This document shows, piece after piece, positions 6,240 to 12,789 of a DNA stretch of 15,920 nucleotides; positions within the stretch are counted from its first letter, which is position 1; the number at the start of each line of letters is the position of its first letter. The position numbers and the translations under genes were made by a program. The DNA lies in assembly GCA_023397245.1 (NCBI GenBank), contig JAEWUH010000186.1, forward strand, positions 1-15,920, given 5' to 3'. This DNA is from Bacillota bacterium. Its GTDB lineage: Bacteria; Bacillota; Clostridia; Oscillospirales; Acutalibacteraceae. Below the pieces are notes generated by a model. That model was not told where the DNA came from. It saw only the letters and a program-made list of their open reading frames with translations, and ran no database searches.

Positions 6240-7836
6240 GAAAAAAGCCAACATCACCATGATACCGGCAAGTATCCCGTTCATGCAAAACAACGCGGTG
6301 AATCCATCCGCGAAGCGCAAGGTTGCCGCCTATGCTCGTGTGAGCACGGACAGTGAAGAGCAGCTTAACAGCTATGAATCGCAGGTGGATTATTACACGA
6401 AGTACATTACGGAACGTCCCGACTGGGATTTTGCAAATGTTTATACCGATGAGGGTATAACCGGATGCAACACAAAGCGCCGCGAAGGGTTCAAAAAAAT
6501 GGTGGCGGATGCTCTTGCCGGTAAGATTGATTTAATCATTACAAAAAGTGTGAGCCGCTTTGCCCGCAATACGGTCGACAGCCTCCAAACAATACGCAAA
6601 CTCAAGGAGCACGGCGTAGAATGTTTTTTCGAAAAGGAAAATATTTGGACGTTCGACGGTAAGGGCGAGCTCCTGATAACCATAATGTCGTCCATAGCGC
6701 AGGAAGAGTCCAGGTCAATCAGCCAAAACGTCACTTGGGGCAAGAGAAAAGGCTTTGCAGACGGAAAAGTCAGCATGCCATACAAGAATTTCCTTGGCTA
6801 TGAACGCGGTGAGGACGGCAAGCCAAAAATTGTAGAAAGTGAAGCAAAAATCGTTCGGCTCATTTTTGATTTGTATTTGCAGGGAAAGACAATCAACTGG
6901 ATTTCTCACTACCTTACCGAGCAGGGAATTCCCACGCCAGGCGGCAAAACCGTCTGGGGGATTCAGATTATCCGTTCAATTCTCCGGCAGGAAAAGTATG
7001 CCGGGAACGCGCTTTTACAAAAGACATTTACACGCGATTTCTTAACCAAAGAAATCAAGAAAAATGAAGGCGAGGTGCCTCAGTATTTTGTGGAGGGCTC
7101 GCATCCCGGCATTATCGACCCTGTGATTTTCAATCTTGTGCAGGAAGAGCTTGTAAAGAATGCCGAACTAGGAAAAATCCGAAGCTCCGGAAAACCTTTC
7201 TCCAGCATTGTGTACTGTGGGGAGTGCGGAGGAATCTATGGCTCCAAGACGTGGGGGTCGAAAACCAAATATCACAAGGAAATATGGCAGTGTAACGAAA
7301 AATATAAAGTGCGCGGCAAAATAAGCTGCGAGACCCCTCACATGACAAACGAAGAGCTGCAGCGGGCTTTCCTTCTTGCGGCAAATCAGGTGCTTTCCGA
7401 GAAAGACGCCTACCTTGATTCCTACGCGCCGATGATCGCAACGCTTACGGATACCACGAAGTTTGATTTTGAAAGCGAGCAGCTTCAGACCCTTTGCACC
7501 GGCTATTATGCTGAGATCGAATCCATGGTGAAAGACAATTCCCGTGAGGCGCAGAGTCAGGTGGCATATCAGGAGCGCTACTCCGCTTTGGTCAGCAAAT
7601 ACGAAACCTCCAAGTCGAAGCTCGAAGAATTGCAGGCCGAAAAGAAAAGCCGCCTTCTCCGGCGGCAAAAGATCGAAAGCTTTCTTGACAACATGCGGGA
7701 GCAGGACGGACTCTTGCAGGACTTCGATGAGGCCATCTTTCGAACGCTGGTTGATCGCATGACGGTATACTCAAAGTTCATTGTAGCGGTCAGATTTCGG
7801 GACGGCAGGGAGATTCGTGTCAACCCGCAAAAATAA
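6232..7836 (+). CDS. Large serine recombinase B, full-length type
   Basis: A 534-residue large serine recombinase with the complete family layout: a resolvase catalytic domain (YARVST, nucleophile Ser38; SVSRFARN at 106-113; AQEESRS at 156-162), a recombinase domain (about 180-310), a zinc ribbon (Cys329, Cys332, Cys354, Cys366), and a Glu/Lys/Gln-rich coiled-coil region (about 440-490) before the terminal RFRDGREIRV strands. The coiled coil controls synapsis and direction in phage and TndX-type integrases. Its ATG is eight bases inside the previous gene, after AGGAGG, so the two recombinases are translated together. A terminator begins four bases after the stop codon. It is most likely the main integrase of this element. 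Confidence 0.95.
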   Translation: MAEKKANITMIPASIPFMQNNAVNPSAKRKVAAYARVSTDSEEQLNSYESQVDYYTKYITERPDWDFANVYTDEGITGCNTKRREGFKKMVADALAGKIDLIITKSVSRFARNTVDSLQTIRKLKEHGVECFFEKENIWTFDGKGELLITIMSSIAQEESRSISQNVTWGKRKGFADGKVSMPYKNFLGYERGEDGKPKIVESEAKIVRLIFDLYLQGKTINWISHYLTEQGIPTPGGKTVWGIQIIRSILRQEKYAGNALLQKTFTRDFLTKEIKKNEGEVPQYFVEGSHPGIIDPVIFNLVQEELVKNAELGKIRSSGKPFSSIVYCGECGGIYGSKTWGSKTKYHKEIWQCNEKYKVRGKISCETPHMTNEELQRAFLLAANQVLSEKDAYLDSYAPMIATLTDTTKFDFESEQLQTLCTGYYAEIESMVKDNSREAQSQVAYQERYSALVSKYETSKSKLEELQAEKKSRLLRRQKIESFLDNMREQDGLLQDFDEAIFRTLVDRMTVYSKFIVAVRFRDGREIRVNPQK

Positions 7837-7840
7837 AGCG

Positions 7841-7869
7841 AACGCAGTTCGACAGGAACTGCGTTTTTT
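7841..7869 (+). terminator. Rho-independent terminator of the recombinase operon
   Basis: AACGCAGTTC (7841-7850) pairs perfectly with GAACTGCGTT (7856-7865) around GACAG and continues into a run of T residues ending at 7869. It starts four bases after the recombinase B stop. Confidence 0.93.
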
Positions 7870-8073
7870 CTTACCCCGTCTTGCAGGCGGTTACACCCCA
7901 CAAACGATTACACAAAACCGGCACTGCCTGTCCGCACTATATAAGCATAAATCCGATTTCGACAGGGTTCGTGGTTACACTATAAAGCAAAAGTCTGAAA
8001 TGAAAGGATGTTATTCCCAAAATGACAGTTTGTCCAATCAAATCGAATGGTTTGTCCGTTATTGTTCTGAACA
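7870..8073. other. Non-coding junction region, probable right attachment site
   Basis: This stretch of about 200 bases between the recombinase terminator and the tRNA-Leu terminator has no convincing gene. An open frame runs through it, but it begins inside recombinase B and has no ribosome site. GGTTACAC occurs twice (7889-7896 and 7973-7980), and a related GATTACAC lies at 7906-7913. TTTGTCC also occurs twice near 8030-8060. Serine recombinases act on sites of about 50 bp with a 2-base core, so such a site could be here, but the core cannot be identified from one end. Confidence 0.4.
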
Positions 8074-8106
8074 GCAAAAAAGCCCAGCATAGCTGGACTT
8101 TTTTGC
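8074..8106 (-). terminator. Terminator of tRNA-Leu transcript, partly bidirectional
   Basis: A 15-base-pair arm (8074-8088 with 8092-8106) surrounds a three-base loop and has A and T runs on both sides. The only irregular pair (8083/8097) is a C-A mismatch in a + transcript but a G-U wobble in a - transcript, so it suits termination on the - strand after the tRNA best. It probably also works the other way. Confidence 0.8.
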
Positions 8107-8110
8107 TAGT

Positions 8111-8136
8111 GTAGGTTTTTATCATTTCTAACCTAC
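8111..8136. repeat. Short inverted repeat between tRNA-Leu and its terminator
   Basis: GTAGGTT (8111-8117) and AACCTAC (8130-8136) form a 7-bp stem with a 12-base loop, just 3' of the tRNA. It lacks a T-run and may be part of the tRNA 3' trailer, or a remnant of an integration site. Confidence 0.35.
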
Positions 8137-8141
8137 GAATC

Positions 8142-8225
8142 TGGTGCGGGTGACAGGACTTGAACCTGCACGGTTTTGCCACAAGAACCTAAATCTTGCG
8201 TGTCTGCCAATTCCACCACACCCGC
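8142..8225 (-). tRNA. tRNA-Leu (anticodon UAG), CCA encoded
   Basis: The - strand reads GCGGGTG at the 5' end and CACCCGC plus A and CCA at the 3' end, giving a perfect 7-bp acceptor stem. The anticodon stem is CAAGA/TCTTG with loop TTTAGGT, so the anticodon is TAG, reading CUN leucine codons. A long variable arm (TGGCAAAACCG type) and a GGTTCAAGTCC T-loop region fit a class II leucine tRNA. Its 3' end faces the mobile element. The sequence is intact through the encoded CCA. It has its own promoter at 8237-8266. Confidence 0.96.
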
Positions 8226-8236
8226 GTGCAAAAGCT

Positions 8237-8266
8237 ATTATATCGTAATAACAGCTTTGCTGTCAA
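8237..8266 (-). promoter_or_regulatory. Near-consensus promoter of tRNA-Leu
   Basis: On the - strand TTGACA (8266-8261) and TATAAT (8242-8237), both perfect matches, are 18 bases apart, and the tRNA begins 12 bases after the -10 box. The -35 box lies only three bases after the stop codon of the gamma-lyase gene, so the tRNA has strong independent transcription in addition to any readthrough. Confidence 0.9.
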
Positions 8267-8268
8267 GG

Positions 8269-9540
8269 TTATTTGCCCAAGATGCCCTGCTCCAGCATGG
8301 ACTGGGCGGCAAGCATCGCGCCGAGGCGGCCGCTGTGGTAGTTCAGGCCGCCCTGCATCCACGCGGCGTAGGGCTCGCGCAGCGGGGCGTCCGCGGAAAG
8401 CTCGATGGAGGCGCCGAGCGTGAATGCGCCGGCCGCCATGATTACCTTGCAGTCATAGCCGGGCATGTCCCACGGCTCCGGGGTCACAAAGGAATCCACC
8501 GGCGCGCCCTTCTGTACGCCGCGGCAGAACGCAATGAGCGCTTCTTCCCTGCGGAGCAGCACGGCCTGAATAATATCCGCGCGGGGCTCGTCATATTTCG
8601 GCGTTACATCATAGCCGAGCAGGCTGAAAAGCGCCGCGGTAAAAACCGCCGTCTTCAGCGCTTCGCCCGTCACATGGGGCGCGTGGAAGGCACCCATGAA
8701 CAGCTCGCGGTTATTCCCGAGCGTTGCGCCAATCTCGCGGCCGGTGCCAGGGGTCGTCAGGCGGTAGGAACAGCTTTCCACCAAATCCCTGCGCCCGGCG
8801 ATGTATCCGCCGGTAGGCGCGACGCCGCCGCCCGGGTTCTTGATGAGCGAACCGGCCATCAGGTCCGCGCCGCGGCTCACCGGCTCCTCGCGCTGGACAA
8901 ACTCGCCGTAGCAGTTGTCAACCATCACGATACAGCCCGGCGCCCGGCGTTTCGCGATCTCCGCAATCCGCTCAATATCCTCTACAAAGAGTGAGGGACG
9001 CAGGCTGTACCCGCGCGAACGCTGAACATAGACCATTCGGATACCGGGATGAATCCGGTTTTCCATTTCGCCGTAATCCGGCGTGCCGTCCGGCCTGAGC
9101 TCCATCTGCTCGTATTTGATTCCAAATTCCTTTAAGGAACCGTTGCCGTCTCCTGTCAGACCGATCACGCCGCGCAAAGTGTCATATGGGATTCCGGTTA
9201 CGCTGAGCATGGTGTCGCCCGGACGCAGCACGCCGAAAAGCGCCACGGTGAGCGCGTGGGTGCCGCTGACAAAATTGTGGCGGACCAGCGCGTCCTCCGC
9301 GCCGAGCGCCTTTGCGTAGACCTGATCCAGCGCATCGCGCCCGCGGTCCCCGTAGCCGTAGCCGGTGGAAGCCGCAAAATGGCTCTCGCTTACGCCCGCC
9401 TCGATAAACGCAGCCAGCATCTTCTGCTGGTTGTAGTCCGCGGTTTCATCAATCTTTTTTAAAGCCGGTTCCGCCATGTCCGCCGCCTTTTTGGCAGCTT
9501 CCCTTATCTGATCATCAATTTTAAAATAGGGATATAACAT
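8269..9540 (-). CDS. PLP-dependent 'methionine gamma-lyase / aluminium resistance' family protein (YnbB-like)
   Basis: A 423-residue pyridoxal-phosphate enzyme of the Met_gamma_lyase family (once called aluminium resistance protein), found beside glnR in Bacillus as ynbB. Visible landmarks are YGYGDRGRD (61-69), the cofactor loop SGTHA (92-96), the Asp in VMVDNCYGEF (Asp208) and the Schiff-base lysine in SLIKNPGGG (Lys234). Length and motif order fit the family. Fold-type I relatives cleave sulfur amino acids or cystathionine-like compounds, but the true substrate of this subgroup is not settled. CGGAGAG precedes the ATG. It is 11 bases downstream of the DUF6440 gene and is the last protein gene of the - strand chain, so it is probably co-transcribed with the peptidases. 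Confidence 0.92.
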   Translation of the reverse strand: MLYPYFKIDDQIREAAKKAADMAEPALKKIDETADYNQQKMLAAFIEAGVSESHFAASTGYGYGDRGRDALDQVYAKALGAEDALVRHNFVSGTHALTVALFGVLRPGDTMLSVTGIPYDTLRGVIGLTGDGNGSLKEFGIKYEQMELRPDGTPDYGEMENRIHPGIRMVYVQRSRGYSLRPSLFVEDIERIAEIAKRRAPGCIVMVDNCYGEFVQREEPVSRGADLMAGSLIKNPGGGVAPTGGYIAGRRDLVESCSYRLTTPGTGREIGATLGNNRELFMGAFHAPHVTGEALKTAVFTAALFSLLGYDVTPKYDEPRADIIQAVLLRREEALIAFCRGVQKGAPVDSFVTPEPWDMPGYDCKVIMAAGAFTLGASIELSADAPLREPYAAWMQGGLNYHSGRLGAMLAAQSMLEQGILGK

Positions 9541-9551
9541 AATACTCTCCG

Positions 9552-9734
9552 TTATTCTTCAATATCACTCATACTGATTACAGGCTTTCCGTCTTTGCCC
9601 AGCAGGACGGTCAGCCCTCCGGCATAACCTGACAGCGTCTGCAGATAGTGGACGCCGGTTTCCCTGTCCACAAGGATACGCACCACATCCATAGTGCCCT
9701 GTGAATAGACGCGTTCAAACCGTTTCTCTTGCAT
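9552..9734 (-). CDS. DUF6440 family small protein
   Basis: A 60-residue protein with the pattern of DUF6440: RFERVYSQGTMDVVRILVDR, then TGVHYLQTLSGYAGGLTVLL and GKDGKPVIS. The fold should be a small beta sandwich; no catalytic role is known. There is no signal peptide. A strong GAGGAGGG site lies just upstream of the ATG. It is 30 bases after the GNAT gene and 11 before the gamma-lyase gene, so it belongs to the same transcription unit. Confidence 0.85.
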   Translation of the reverse strand: MQEKRFERVYSQGTMDVVRILVDRETGVHYLQTLSGYAGGLTVLLGKDGKPVISMSDIEE

Positions 9735-9764
9735 GAATAGCCCTCCTCTAAATTATGATATGAT

Positions 9765-10499
9765 TTATAGTATCAGTTCTGAAAAGCCGCCGACAGGCTC
9801 AAACCCAAGGCTGCGGTAAAACTCCTCGTTTTCATTCCGGGCGCGGAGAATGTAGATTTCTTTTTGTCTGAGCTGTAAAATCAGCGCGGCAAGGGCCGCC
9901 CGTCCGTATCCTTTGCGCTGAATTTCCGGTTTCACCGCAACCGACGAAACGACCGCCCTGTCCGCTGTCAGCGCAGTGCAGACAGCACAGGAAATCAGTA
10001 TCCCACCCGCGCGTACACCGACAGCCATCGCCGCTTTGTGCCTTATCCGATGGGATAAATCCATATAGAACGGCTCAAACTCCGGCGGAATAAACGTTTC
10101 CGTAGCGCAGTCGCAAAGGAGGGCATACAGCTCACGCAGGCTCGGATTCAATTCATAGTCTGCACCGGGAATCAATTCCTTATTGTTTCGGTAAACCATA
10201 ACCTCCCCGGAAACAGCTTCCGGCAGCCCCAAACGTTGTGCGGCAGCAGCCCCGCAGAGCAGGCGCTTTGCCCCCGTCATGCGGATTAAGTCCAGGAGCT
10301 CCTCGAAATCCGCCGTATCGTCCGCTTCCAATGTCACCGCATCGTCCAGCTTGCAGATTGCCGCGTGATTTTCCTGCACCCAGAACTGGGCAAAGGGCTC
10401 CTCCAGCCCGTAGGCCTCGGCGGTGGAAAGGATACGGCAGCCGAACACGGTGCCTCCGAAGGGCGTAAGCTCTTCCGTCAGATTGATTTTCTTAATCAT
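9765..10499 (-). CDS. GNAT family N-acetyltransferase with N-terminal extension
   Basis: A 244-residue protein. The C-terminal part (about 115-244) is a GNAT domain: motif A reads SSVAVKPEIQ then RKGYGRAALA (185-204, with the acetyl-CoA loop QRKGYG), followed by the ARNENEEFYRSLGFEPVG end typical of motif B. The first 110 residues are a separate region of unknown role, possibly a second, degenerate acetyltransferase-like half. The substrate is unknown. The ATG at 10499 has AGGGGAAG upstream and overlaps the end of the preceding peptidase gene by eight bases, so translational coupling is likely. Placement after two aminopeptidases suggests acetylation of amino acids or peptides, but this is inference. 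Confidence 0.88.
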   Translation of the reverse strand: MIKKINLTEELTPFGGTVFGCRILSTAEAYGLEEPFAQFWVQENHAAICKLDDAVTLEADDTADFEELLDLIRMTGAKRLLCGAAAAQRLGLPEAVSGEVMVYRNNKELIPGADYELNPSLRELYALLCDCATETFIPPEFEPFYMDLSHRIRHKAAMAVGVRAGGILISCAVCTALTADRAVVSSVAVKPEIQRKGYGRAALAALILQLRQKEIYILRARNENEEFYRSLGFEPVGGFSELIL

Positions 10500-11529
10500 G
10501 CTGTTCTTCCCCTGCGATTGCCGCCGCAAGTTCAAAAATCAGCTTCTGCGCGGAACTGTAATCCTCCTGCGCAATCATGCCGACCGCGGAATGCAGATAG
10601 CGGCAGGGCAGGGACACCGCGACGGTGCGTACCCCGCCGCGCGAAACGTGGATGGCACCCGCGTCGTTTCCGCCCGCGACCGCCTGCTTCGCCTGACATT
10701 TTACGCCCGCCTTTTCCGCCGCCTGAAACGCCATCTTATAATATCCTTTATCATAGATTGTCCGTCTGTCCATAAAGGAAAGCACCGCGCCGTCCCCTAA
10801 ACGGCAGACCTGCTTCTCCTTATCCACGCCCGCCACGTCCGCGGCGGTGGTGGTCTCCACAACAATGGCCGCCTGCGGGTCAACCGCGTAGGCCGCGGTT
10901 GTGGAACCGCGCAGGCCGATTTCCTCCTGCACGGCAAATACAAACGCCATATCGTATTCCAAATCCTGTTTCATCATCCCGATAAGGATCGCGCAGCCCG
11001 CGCGGTCGTCCAGCGCGCGGCTCTTAATGCTGCCGTGCGCCGTATCGAATATGGAATCAAAGGTGACGGGGTCGCCGGGAGTAACGTAAGTTTCCGCCTC
11101 GGCTTTGTCCGCGGCACCGATATCAATATACAGGCTCTTGACCGGAACGGACTTCTCTTTTTCCTCGTCCTCCAGAAGATGGATCGGCTTTGCCCCAATC
11201 ACGCCGTGCACGCCGTTCCCAACCGTTACGGCTTTGCCGCAGAGCACGCGGCGGTCAATTCCGCCGACCAGCGTGAACTTCAGCAGCCCGTCATCGGTAA
11301 TATGCGTTACAATCAGGCCGACCTCGTCCATATGAGCGTTGAGCATCAGCCGGGTTTTGGGGCGTTTTGCCCCCTTCTTAAAGGCGATGATATTCCCGAG
11401 CGGAGAAACCTCCACGCTGGTTGCGTACGGTCTGATTTCATCCAATATAATGGCGCGCACTTCGTCCTCGTTCCCGGAAATCCCGCGCGCGGCGCAAAGG
11501 CGCTGTAACAGCGTAAAATCCGCCATCAT
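10492..11529 (-). CDS. M42 family metallo-aminopeptidase (copy 2)
   Basis: A 345-residue cytosolic metallopeptidase of the M42 (TET/glutamyl aminopeptidase) family, which removes N-terminal residues from short peptides in large self-compartmentalised assemblies. Metal and catalytic residues are visible by position: His66 and Asp68 in NAHMDEVG, Asp174 in ALDDRAG, Glu202 and Glu203 in QEEIGLRG, Glu225 in the VVETT segment and His313 in RYLHS. The length is normal. The ATG at 11529 overlaps the stop of the upstream M42 gene (ATGA); a second ATG at 11526 is better spaced from AAGGGGG and may be the real start. It has diverged from its neighbour and is not a recent tandem duplicate. Confidence 0.94.
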   Translation of the reverse strand: MMADFTLLQRLCAARGISGNEDEVRAIILDEIRPYATSVEVSPLGNIIAFKKGAKRPKTRLMLNAHMDEVGLIVTHITDDGLLKFTLVGGIDRRVLCGKAVTVGNGVHGVIGAKPIHLLEDEEKEKSVPVKSLYIDIGAADKAEAETYVTPGDPVTFDSIFDTAHGSIKSRALDDRAGCAILIGMMKQDLEYDMAFVFAVQEEIGLRGSTTAAYAVDPQAAIVVETTTAADVAGVDKEKQVCRLGDGAVLSFMDRRTIYDKGYYKMAFQAAEKAGVKCQAKQAVAGGNDAGAIHVSRGGVRTVAVSLPCRYLHSAVGMIAQEDYSSAQKLIFELAAAIAGEEQHD

Positions 11530-12551
11530 TCCACCCCCTTGATGTATTCCGCCATGAGGAACGCGGTGTTCTCCACGTCCTCAAGGTCGATCACTTCGAC
11601 CGGCGTGTGCATGTAGCGCAGCGGGACGGAAAGAAGCGCGGAGGGCACGCCCGCCCTTGTCATGGCGACCTCGTCGGCATTGGTTCCGGTGGAGTTGCCC
11701 ATAATATCAAGCTTATAAGGGATGCCGTTCTTCTTTGCCAGTTCAATCAGCCGGCTGCTCATGGAACGGTCCAGCGGCGGCGCGATGCCGATCATCGGCC
11801 CGCCACCCAGCTTTCCGCACTTTGCGGGCGGGACATCCGGCTGCTCGGCAAAGCCGACGTCAACCATGATTGCCCGGGTCGGGTTCACCGCATAGGCCCC
11901 GGTTCTTGCTCCCTGCCCGCCGACTTCCTCGCGCCCGCTGCACAGGATGGTCAGCTCGCAGTTCAGCTTCGCGCCCGCGAGCATCTGCGCGCAGCGGATG
12001 AGCGAGGCCACGCCGCAGCGGTCGTCCAGCGCGGCGGAGCTGACACGGGTACCCACAAGGTTTTTGGGTTCGGAATGCATCAGGATACGGTCGCCCGGCT
12101 GAATCAGCTTTTCGGCTTCTTCTTTGGTAAGCCCGACGTCGACCGCCATTTTGTCAATGGGGTCCACCTTCTCCTCGCTGCCGTCGGAAAGATGGGGCGG
12201 CGTGCAGCAGACAATCCCGGTAAGAACCTCCGCGCCGTACACGGTAACCGGGCTGCCCGGCAGTACGCGGCGGTCAACGCCGCCGCACCGGTCCACCCGC
12301 AGAAAACCGTTTTCATCAATTCCCGTTACGATCAGGCCGATCTGATCCATATGCGCGTCAAGCATAATATGTATTTTTGCTCCCGGCTTTCCCATTTTGG
12401 CAACCACGTTGCCCATTTTGTCAATGGAAGCTTCTCCATATTTGGAAAGCTCCTCCGCCGCGGTCTGTGCCGCGGCAGCTTCATCGCCCGGCGTTCCCGG
12501 CGCGGTGCACAGGCGGAATATCAAATCCCGCAGTTCATCCAGATTCTTCAA
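11526..12551 (-). CDS. M42 family metallo-aminopeptidase (copy 1)
   Basis: A 341-residue M42 peptidase. Counted from the chosen start, the expected ligands are His67 and Asp69 (DAHMDQIG), Asp176 (ALDDRCG), Glu208 and Glu209 (REEVGGQG), Asp231 (MVDVGF) and His315 (RYMHTP). Substrate preference cannot be read from sequence. No ATG is available at the beginning. A GTG at 12560 would overlap its own GGAG ribosome site, whereas a TTG at 12551 lies eight bases after that GGAG (12563-12560), so TTG is preferred; the longer form adds three residues. It is the first gene of the peptidase unit, with a candidate promoter at 12576-12604. Two non-identical M42 subunits in one operon could form mixed or alternative assemblies. 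Confidence 0.93.
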   Translation of the reverse strand: MKNLDELRDLIFRLCTAPGTPGDEAAAAQTAAEELSKYGEASIDKMGNVVAKMGKPGAKIHIMLDAHMDQIGLIVTGIDENGFLRVDRCGGVDRRVLPGSPVTVYGAEVLTGIVCCTPPHLSDGSEEKVDPIDKMAVDVGLTKEEAEKLIQPGDRILMHSEPKNLVGTRVSSAALDDRCGVASLIRCAQMLAGAKLNCELTILCSGREEVGGQGARTGAYAVNPTRAIMVDVGFAEQPDVPPAKCGKLGGGPMIGIAPPLDRSMSSRLIELAKKNGIPYKLDIMGNSTGTNADEVAMTRAGVPSALLSVPLRYMHTPVEVIDLEDVENTAFLMAEYIKGVE

Positions 12552-12575
12552 TTCTTTCACTCCGTTACCTTATGT

Positions 12576-12604
12576 ATCTTAAACTTTAAGTGTTCAAATG
12601 TCAG
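12576..12604 (-). promoter_or_regulatory. Candidate promoter of the peptidase operon
   Basis: On the - strand CTGACA (12604-12599) and TAAGAT (12581-12576) are 17 bases apart, ending 13 bases before the GGAG ribosome site of the first peptidase. It lies immediately next to the structured repeat. The -10 match is 4 of 6, so this is a moderate call. Confidence 0.5.
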
Positions 12605-12611
12605 TTTTTCT

Positions 12612-12773
12612 ACCGCTGCGGCGGGAGAATCTCTCTGTCATCTGCGGATGACATCTCCCTTTAACAAGGGAGACAAGGAAAGGGAATACCCCTGCCTCTC
12701 CTGTTAAGGAGTTATTCCCTGACAGGGGAAATGCCGCGCCAGCGGCAAAAGGGTGTAGGACCGCCGCAGCGGT
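12612..12773. repeat. Structured intergenic repeat with 13-bp terminal inverted repeats (MITE-like)
   Basis: ACCGCTGCGGCGG (12612-12624) is matched by its exact reverse complement at 12761-12773. In between are stacked palindromes: GTCATC/GATGAC (12637-12652), TCTCCCTT/AAGGGAGA (12654-12673), GGGAATA/TATTCCC (12682-12719) enclosing CTCCT/AGGAG (12698-12711), and a GCCGC/GCGGC pair near 12733-12745. There is no coding frame. The element fills the gap between murD and the peptidase unit. Hairpin-rich intergenic units of this style are common in Oscillospirales genomes as I recall. It may act as a partial terminator or mRNA-stability element. Copy number cannot be judged from one window. Confidence 0.7.
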
Positions 12774-12789
12774 GGAGAGATTTTCCTCG

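Larger units (their letters stand above)
1..8073. mobile_element. Right part of an integrated mobile element (left end outside window; right end approximate)
   Basis: All genes from the left edge to 7836 are on the + strand and are accessory types: conjugative-element-associated proteins, small cargo genes and two large serine recombinases. From 8142 onward everything is resident-type and on the - strand. Recombinase genes usually lie at the end of such elements beside the attachment site, so the right end should fall between the terminator at 7841-7869 and the tRNA-Leu terminator starting near 8074. The left end is not in the window, so the direct repeat that would fix the boundary cannot be seen. 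It could be one integrative and conjugative element, or a small recombinase-borne element inserted next to or inside an older one. Integration is well supported; the exact limits are an inference. Confidence 0.6.

Noticed and set aside
7889..7980. Repeated GGTTACAC as a CRISPR or direct-repeat array
   Set aside because: Only two exact 8-base copies with irregular spacing; too few and too short for an array.
7817..8092. Possible 91-aa gene between recombinase B and the tRNA
   Set aside because: It begins inside recombinase B, contains the terminator hairpin and has no ribosome site or recognisable domain.
8176..8994. + strand open frame of 272 codons crossing the tRNA and the gamma-lyase gene
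   Set aside because: It runs through the tRNA and antisense to a PLP enzyme; composition is that of an antisense artefact.
11607..12707. Long + strand open frame of 366 codons opposite the first M42 gene
   Set aside because: Antisense shadow of a well-supported peptidase; low-complexity Arg/Ala/His composition and no start signal.
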